Positions 19,889-20,789 of a DNA stretch of 20,789 bases are shown here, one piece after another. Location of the stretch: contig DQHT01000111.1 of the NCBI GenBank assembly GCA_003531115.1, positions 48,036 through 68,824 of the forward strand, read 5' to 3'. This stretch comes from Bacteroidota bacterium. GTDB lineage: Bacteria; Bacteroidota; Bacteroidia; UBA8524. Below the pieces are notes generated by a model. The model was not told the origin of the DNA and ran no database searches. It saw only the letters and a list, made by a program, of their open reading frames with translations. Numbering within the stretch: the stretch's first letter is position 1; each line of letters starts with the position of its first letter. Both the position numbers and the translations under genes were made by a program.

Positions 19889-20789
19889 ATGAAATCAAAA
19901 CTAATTTTAATGCTTGCATTGCTGTGCCTCCAGGTATTTCATGTGCATGCGCAACAACCCCCGCAACAATTCAGATATCAGGCGATTGCGCGTGATGCTT
20001 CAGGGAATCCGTTTGCAAATACTTCTATTCAAGTACGGGCCGGGATCCGTGACCTATCGGGAACAGGCGTTATCGTTTACCAGGAAACCCAATCTGTAAC
20101 AACAAACGCTTTCGGTTTGTTTAACCTGTCAATTGGAACCGGAGTTGTTTCAATCGGAGATTTCAGCTCGATCGATTGGGGAACAGGCAGTAAGTATATG
20201 GAAGTTGAAATTGACTTTGGTTCAGGGTATATTTCTATGGGAAGTTCAGAACTGCTCAGCGTGCCCTATGCCCTGTATTCACCGAGTGTTAAAGGTGATT
20301 CAGGCATCGCAGGAACCAATGGCAATACCTGGTATTCAGGTACCGGGACTCCATCAAGCGGGACCGGTGTTAATGGAGATTATTATTTGAATACTACAAC
20401 AGGCGATGTCTATCTAAAGAGCAGTGGCAGCTGGAGTATCGCAACAAATATCACAGGGCCTGCCGGCTCTACGGGATCTACTGGTTCAACGGGAGCTACG
20501 GGTCCAACCGGTGCTACTGGTACTACCGGTGCTACGGGTTCAACGGGAGCCACGGGTACCGATGGCAATACCTGGTATTCAGGTACCGGGACTCCATCAA
20601 GCGGGACCGGTGTTAACGGGGATTATTATTTAAATACGACATCAGGCGATGTCTATCTAAAAAGCAGCGGCAGTTGGAGTATTGCAACAAATATCACAGG
20701 ACCTGCCGGTTCTACGGGAGCTACTGGTTCAACGGGTGCTACTGGTTCAACAGGTCCTACCGGCGCTACTGGTTCGACAGGTCCAACCG
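19889..20789 (+). CDS. Secreted collagen-like repeat protein (partial, C-terminus off the right edge)
   Basis: The open frame runs from ATG 19889 through 300 codons and off the window. The signal peptide is MKSKLILMLALLCLQVFHVHA, then QQ. Residues 27-133 are an N-terminal domain common in Bacteroidota surface proteins (FRYQAIARDASGNPFANTSIQVRAGI, ending SELLSVPYALYS). Two copies of an 81-aa module follow: a folded part (NTWYSGTGTPSSG...GDYYLNTTTGDVYLKSSGSWSIATNITGP) and then Gly-X-Thr collagen-like triplets (GSTGATGPTGATG). Thr-rich triplets of this kind form triple-helical stalks in other bacteria, so this is probably a trimeric surface fibre. AGGAGA at 19878-19883 supports the start. The neighbouring T9SS protein suggests surface display. 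Confidence 0.85.
   Translation, partial: MKSKLILMLALLCLQVFHVHAQQPPQQFRYQAIARDASGNPFANTSIQVRAGIRDLSGTGVIVYQETQSVTTNAFGLFNLSIGTGVVSIGDFSSIDWGTGSKYMEVEIDFGSGYISMGSSELLSVPYALYSPSVKGDSGIAGTNGNTWYSGTGTPSSGTGVNGDYYLNTTTGDVYLKSSGSWSIATNITGPAGSTGSTGSTGATGPTGATGTTGATGSTGATGTDGNTWYSGTGTPSSGTGVNGDYYLNTTSGDVYLKSSGSWSIATNITGPAGSTGATGSTGATGSTGPTGATGSTGPT
20321..20789. repeat. 243-bp direct repeat within the collagen-like gene
   Basis: The unit starting GGCAATACCTGGTATTCAGG at 20321 recurs at 20564, a period of exactly 243 bp (81 codons). The first halves of the two copies are nearly identical, differing mostly at third positions; the collagen-coding halves are more variable and are internally repetitive in 9- and 18-bp steps. 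The second copy is cut by the window edge. Confidence 0.9.

Overview
The window looks like chromosomal DNA from a member of the Bacteroidota, probably a gliding or saprospiral/chitinophagal-type bacterium. Three things point there: promoter boxes of the Bacteroidota type (TAnnTTTG, once with a TTG exactly 19 nt upstream), two different type IX secretion C-terminal signals (type A on a Kazal protein, type B/gliding-motility on a short secreted protein), and a carotenoid operon opened by an ECF sigma factor. Most starts lack a Shine-Dalgarno sequence. No rRNA, tRNA, CRISPR array or transposase gene was seen.

Layout. 1-853 (-): secreted protein of unknown function, cut by the left edge. 940-2262 (-): lipoylated 2-oxo acid dehydrogenase E2. 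2323-2795: a four-helix-bundle (S23/IVS-like) gene between inverted heptamer arrays. 2777-5350 (-): tyrS then cinA. 5373-5501: inverted octamer array. 5522-6481 (+): Xre/ParS-RES toxin-antitoxin pair with promoter and operator palindrome. 6486-8700 (-): serS, a Kazal/T9SS protein, and mscL. 8738-8809: inverted heptamer array. 8822-9175 (+): YjbR-family protein. 9150-12852 (-): PTPS-type pterin synthase, folE, a PAS histidine kinase and a lone receiver. 13029-18581 (+): ECF sigma, crtI, crtB, an unknown exported protein, crtYcd and a CrtD-like desaturase, tightly overlapping. 18582-19390: about 800 bp without a gene, full of palindromes. 19391-20789 (+): short T9SS-B protein and a collagen-like protein cut by the right edge.

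How the parts work together. The crt genes should make a cyclised carotenoid: CrtB makes phytoene, CrtI desaturates it, CrtYcd cyclises ends, and the second desaturase suggests a 3,4-desaturated monocyclic product such as the saproxanthin/flexixanthin type. The hydratase and any ketolase or hydroxylase are not here. FolE and the pterin synthase catalyse consecutive steps from GTP. The kinase and receiver form a likely phosphorelay pair. The RES-Xre pair is a self-contained toxin-antitoxin module.

The least explained structure is a class of short (7-8 bp) tandem arrays. Three occur as inverted pairs: around the four-helix-bundle gene, upstream of tyrS/Xre, and between serS and yjbR. A single arm follows the last crt gene directly. 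The four-helix-bundle locus resembles the layout of 23S rRNA intervening sequences and may be a small mobile element, but this is inference from one locus.
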